A DNA stretch of 64,000 nt from Tectiglobus sp965215755 (GTDB lineage: Bacteria; Pseudomonadota; Alphaproteobacteria; Rhizobiales; Hyphomicrobiaceae): NCBI GenBank assembly GCA_965215755.1, contig OZ244119.1, positions 3,100,001-3,164,000 of the forward strand, read 5' to 3'. The notes beneath the pieces were generated by a model. It was not told the origin of the DNA, searched no databases, and was given only the letters and a program-made list of their open reading frames with translations. Each line of letters opens with the position of its first letter. Position 1 is the first letter of the stretch. This document shows positions 61,549 through 64,000 of this stretch, piece by piece. The translations under genes and the position numbers were made by a program.

Positions 61549-63039
61549 CTACTCGACCTCGGTGACGACTTTCTCCTGCTTTGCAGGGGCTTTCGGACGG
61601 CGTACCGGTCGCTGTAGGAAAGCGGGGATTGCGTCAGGTGCAAACCCACCGGATGCAGGGACATCTGTGTTCGATGATCGCCGGGAAGGTCGTTTTGAAG
61701 TTGGGCGTACCGGGCGATTGCTGTCGTTGGCTGGTTCGTCCTGAACAGGCGGTTGCTCGGCCTCGGTTACAGGTGCTCGCCGCTGCCTGGATCTGGTAGG
61801 ATTGCCACGGTCCCTGCCGCGTGCCGACCTTGAGCTGTCCGACTGGCTCTTTGCTCCGCGGCGCCGACGCTTCTTTTTGCCGGCGTCCTCAAAGTCTTGC
61901 TCGGTCGGAGCTTCGCCCTGCCACGTCAGCGCTTCGCCGTTAATGCCTTCGATCTCTTTGATGACCTTCAGTTCATCGATCGTGACTAATGTGGCCGCGA
62001 AGCCTTCCTTGCCCGCGCGCCCTGTTCGACCAATGCGGTGAACATAGTCATCACTGGCCCAAGGCACATCAAAATTGAAAACGTGACTGACGTCAGGAAT
62101 GTCGAGGCCACGCGCTGCAACGTCACTGGCTGCCAGAAATGTAATCTCGCCGGATCGAAATTTCTCCAGCGTATCCATGCGACTGGTTTGATCCATATCG
62201 CCATGCAATGCACCCGCATTGAACCCGTGCTTGGTCAGAGACTTGAACAGGATCGAGACGTCGCGTTTGCGATTGCAGAAGATGATTGCGTTCTTGACAT
62301 TGTGTGCGCGGATAAGTTCGCGCAATAGTTCACGTTTTTCCCAGTCTTCGCCATCGCCACAGAAACAGAAGGTCTGCTCAATTGTTTTGGCTGTTGTTGC
62401 CGGCTTGGCAACCTCGATACGGATGGGGTTCTTGAGAAAGGTATCGACAAGCCGTTGGATTTCTGGCGGCATGGTTGCCGAGAAAAACAACGTCTGACGA
62501 CGTGGCGGAAGAAGGCTGCAGATCTTCTCGATATCCGGGATGAAACCCATGTCGAGCATCCGGTCAGCTTCGTCAATCACGAGGATCTCAACACCAGTGA
62601 GAAGCAGCTTGCCGCGTTGAAAATGATCTAGCAGCCGGCCTGGTGTCGCGATTAAGACGTCAGCCCCGCGGTCGAGTTTCTTTTCCTGCTCGTCGAACGA
62701 AACCCCGCCAATTAACAGAGCAACGTTGAGGCGATGGTTTACGCCATATTTTTCGAATGATTGTGCGACTTGTGCCGCCAGTTCACGGGTTGGTGCGAGG
62801 ATCAATGATCGCGGCATCCGTGCGCGTGCGCGCCCGGTTTCGAGCCGCGTGATCATGGGCAACGTGAATGACGCGGTCTTGCCTGTACCAGTTTGAGCGA
62901 TTCCAAGCACATCCATGCCGGTGCAGGCGACCGGAATGGCCTGCTCCTGGATCGGGGTCGGGGTCGTATAACCAGACGCTGTAACCGCGTCTTCGACCTT
63001 GCTGCTCAGTCCAAGTCCAGTAAAACTAGGAATTTCCAA
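61549..63039 (-). CDS. rhlE: DEAD-box RNA helicase (RhlE type)
   Basis: A 496-residue helicase. The Q motif is FTGLGLSSKVEDAV with PTPIQEQAIPV, motif I AQTGTGKTA, motif Ia PTRELAAQV, motif II VIDEADRMLDMGF, motif III FFSATMP, and the C-terminal motifs ASDVAARGLDIPDVSH and HRIGRTGRAGKEG. The C-terminal 130 residues are basic and low complexity (KKKRRRRGAKSQSDSSRSAR), typical of RhlE RNA-binding tails. The start is TTG at 63039 with GGAGAG 8 bases before it; an earlier in-frame TTG at 63081 adds unconserved residues. It probably remodels rRNA or mRNA, often at low temperature. Confidence 0.92.
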   Translation of the reverse strand: MEIPSFTGLGLSSKVEDAVTASGYTTPTPIQEQAIPVACTGMDVLGIAQTGTGKTASFTLPMITRLETGRARARMPRSLILAPTRELAAQVAQSFEKYGVNHRLNVALLIGGVSFDEQEKKLDRGADVLIATPGRLLDHFQRGKLLLTGVEILVIDEADRMLDMGFIPDIEKICSLLPPRRQTLFFSATMPPEIQRLVDTFLKNPIRIEVAKPATTAKTIEQTFCFCGDGEDWEKRELLRELIRAHNVKNAIIFCNRKRDVSILFKSLTKHGFNAGALHGDMDQTSRMDTLEKFRSGEITFLAASDVAARGLDIPDVSHVFNFDVPWASDDYVHRIGRTGRAGKEGFAATLVTIDELKVIKEIEGINGEALTWQGEAPTEQDFEDAGKKKRRRRGAKSQSDSSRSARGRDRGNPTRSRQRRAPVTEAEQPPVQDEPANDSNRPVRPTSKRPSRRSSNTDVPASGGFAPDAIPAFLQRPVRRPKAPAKQEKVVTEVE

Positions 63040-63363
63040 GAGCGTTGCTCTCCATTGGGACGTCAGTGTGTCGCGTATCAAACCTGTATATGTCGACGCT
63101 GGGGCCGTGGTGATCTTGCGCGCAACTTCTTCCGATTTGGTGACGTTGGCAGATTCGAATGGCGGCGACAGCCGTAAATCCTAGCTTTTCAACGCCTGTA
63201 ATTGGCACAAAGTACCGTTGCATGGGTGCTGACATAACTCGAAGCAAAAGGCAAGTCTTTGAGAGGTTAGAGACAATAAGTCTTGTACTTTTTTGCTTAA
63301 TTGGAGGATTAAACATCAATATCCGCCACGCCAGCAGGCAAACAGCCCAATAAAGAGGTGCGC
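63040..63363. promoter_or_regulatory. Divergent leader region of rhlE and the hydrolase gene
   Basis: The 324 bp between divergent starts shows no ORF of note. The stretch 63270-63320 is AT-rich (TTGTACTTTTTTGC and GGATTAAAC) and may hold a promoter; no clear -35/-10 pair was settled. Long leaders are common before RNA-helicase genes. Confidence 0.35.
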
Positions 63364-64000
63364 ATGTCGACCAAGCCCAATCTAGTGATGATTCCGGGGC
63401 TTCTGTGCTCTGACGCCTTGTTTGCGGATCAGCTGCGCGGACTTGAAGGCCAAGCAGCAATTTCGATCGGCAGGGTTCTGAAGCACAATACCCTTGCCAA
63501 CATGGCGAGTGAGATTCTGCGGGTGGCACCGCCTCAGTTTGCCTTGGCCGGGTTGTCGCTTGGGGGATATGTGGCCTTTGAAGTTCTGCGACAGGCGCCG
63601 GAGCGGGTCACAAAACTGGCGCTGCTCAATACGAACGCGCGGGCGGACCGCGCTGATCAGGTTGCTTTCCGTGAGATGTTGATTGGACTTGCCCAAACAC
63701 TCGGTCCGCGGAATGTGCAGGCTGCAGCTCTGCCGATGCTGATCCATGAGTCCCGCTTGGGAGAAAGAGGGCTTGTCGACAGGATCTTGAACATGGCAGA
63801 TGCGGTGGGGCGGGACGCGTTCGTCTGCCAACAACAGGCAATTATCAGTCGCCCGGACAATCGGCCGTTTCTCGCTGAGATCAAGTGTCCAACTGTTATT
63901 ATCGTCGGAGAGCAGGATGCCCTAACACCGGTCAAGGTTGCGCAGGAGATGCATGAAGGGATCGCGGGGAGCAAGCTCGACGTCATTCCCGACTGTGGTC
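63364..64000 (+). CDS. Alpha/beta hydrolase, partial (3' end outside window)
   Basis: An open frame from the ATG at 63364 (GAGGTG 4 bases before it) runs to the window edge with 212 codons. The fold is clear: VMIPGLLCSDALFADQLRGL at the N-terminus, the nucleophile elbow LAGLSLGGYVAFEVLRQAPE, and the acid loop VGEQDALTPVKVAQE with the catalytic Asp. The His of the triad is expected just beyond the edge. The N-terminus is short, as in esterases of the MhpC/PcaD-like group. Substrate unknown. A minus-strand frame over it is a shadow. Confidence 0.88.
   Translation, partial: MSTKPNLVMIPGLLCSDALFADQLRGLEGQAAISIGRVLKHNTLANMASEILRVAPPQFALAGLSLGGYVAFEVLRQAPERVTKLALLNTNARADRADQVAFREMLIGLAQTLGPRNVQAAALPMLIHESRLGERGLVDRILNMADAVGRDAFVCQQQAIISRPDNRPFLAEIKCPTVIIVGEQDALTPVKVAQEMHEGIAGSKLDVIPDCG

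Overview
The window looks like a chromosome segment of an alphaproteobacterium, most likely Hyphomicrobiales (Rhizobiales)-like, with moderate GC. The support is the gene families: a general L-amino acid transporter of the Aap type, an ELM1-family protein, a bactofilin, an iscR-led suf operon with an Irr-type iron box, and a large AsmA-like protein. No rRNA, CRISPR array or intact tRNA was found.

Layout. (1) 1-4224 is the right-hand part of an integrative element. It holds a tyrosine integrase, a small protein, an AlpA-like regulator, a small coupled ORF and a PrimPol/PriCT-2 primase that starts with TTG and runs off the left edge. It ends in a 45-bp copy of the 3' half of a CAU-anticodon tRNA. 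(2) 4225-7104 is regulatory and gene-poor: an XRE repressor and an AraC regulator split by a frameshift, each preceded by the same 17-bp motif in opposite orientation. (3) 7105-12616: an XRE-cupin regulator and two tandem dimethylglycine/sarcosine-dehydrogenase-like flavoproteins. (4) 12918-22833: a diguanylate cyclase lacking its inhibitory site, an NTF2-like protein, a 51-residue acidic peptide, an ELM1-family protein, Fe superoxide dismutase, envelope proteins, glutaryl-CoA dehydrogenase, an isochorismatase-like hydrolase, an Arg/Tyr-rich secreted protein and an acetyltransferase. (5) 22944-27832: a catabolic cluster of acyl-CoA ligase, zinc-type dehydrogenase, thioesterase and GMC oxidoreductase. 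(6) 29696-33938: an amino-acid ABC transporter in the order ATPase, binding protein, permease, permease, with stem-loops on both sides of the binding-protein gene. (7) 34073-51540: VOC protein, FAD oxidoreductase, YhaO/YhaN-like DNA repair pair, bactofilin, ferritin-like DUF455, Bcp peroxiredoxin, AsmA-like protein, TyrS, AnmK, and a series of small genes including an XRE-cupin regulator that appears leaderless. (8) 51634-61440: an alpha/beta hydrolase and then the suf operon iscR, class I desulfurase, sufB, two unrecognised small genes, sufC, sufD, sufS, a DUF59 gene, sufA and a DUF924 gene. (9) 61549-64000: a RhlE-type RNA helicase and a partial alpha/beta hydrolase.

How the genes fit together. 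The suf operon is a complete Fe-S assembly set (two sulfur donors, SufBCD scaffold, A-type carrier, DUF59 maturation factor) under a promoter whose start region overlaps an Irr-like iron box. The flavoprotein pair, the Aap transporter and the acyl-CoA cluster suggest use of N-methylated compounds, amino acids and organic acids. The most unusual features are the truncated PrimPol element, the shared inverted operator with the split AraC gene, the small genes inside suf, and several strong RNA hairpins. Frames and starts were read by eye; no database search was run.
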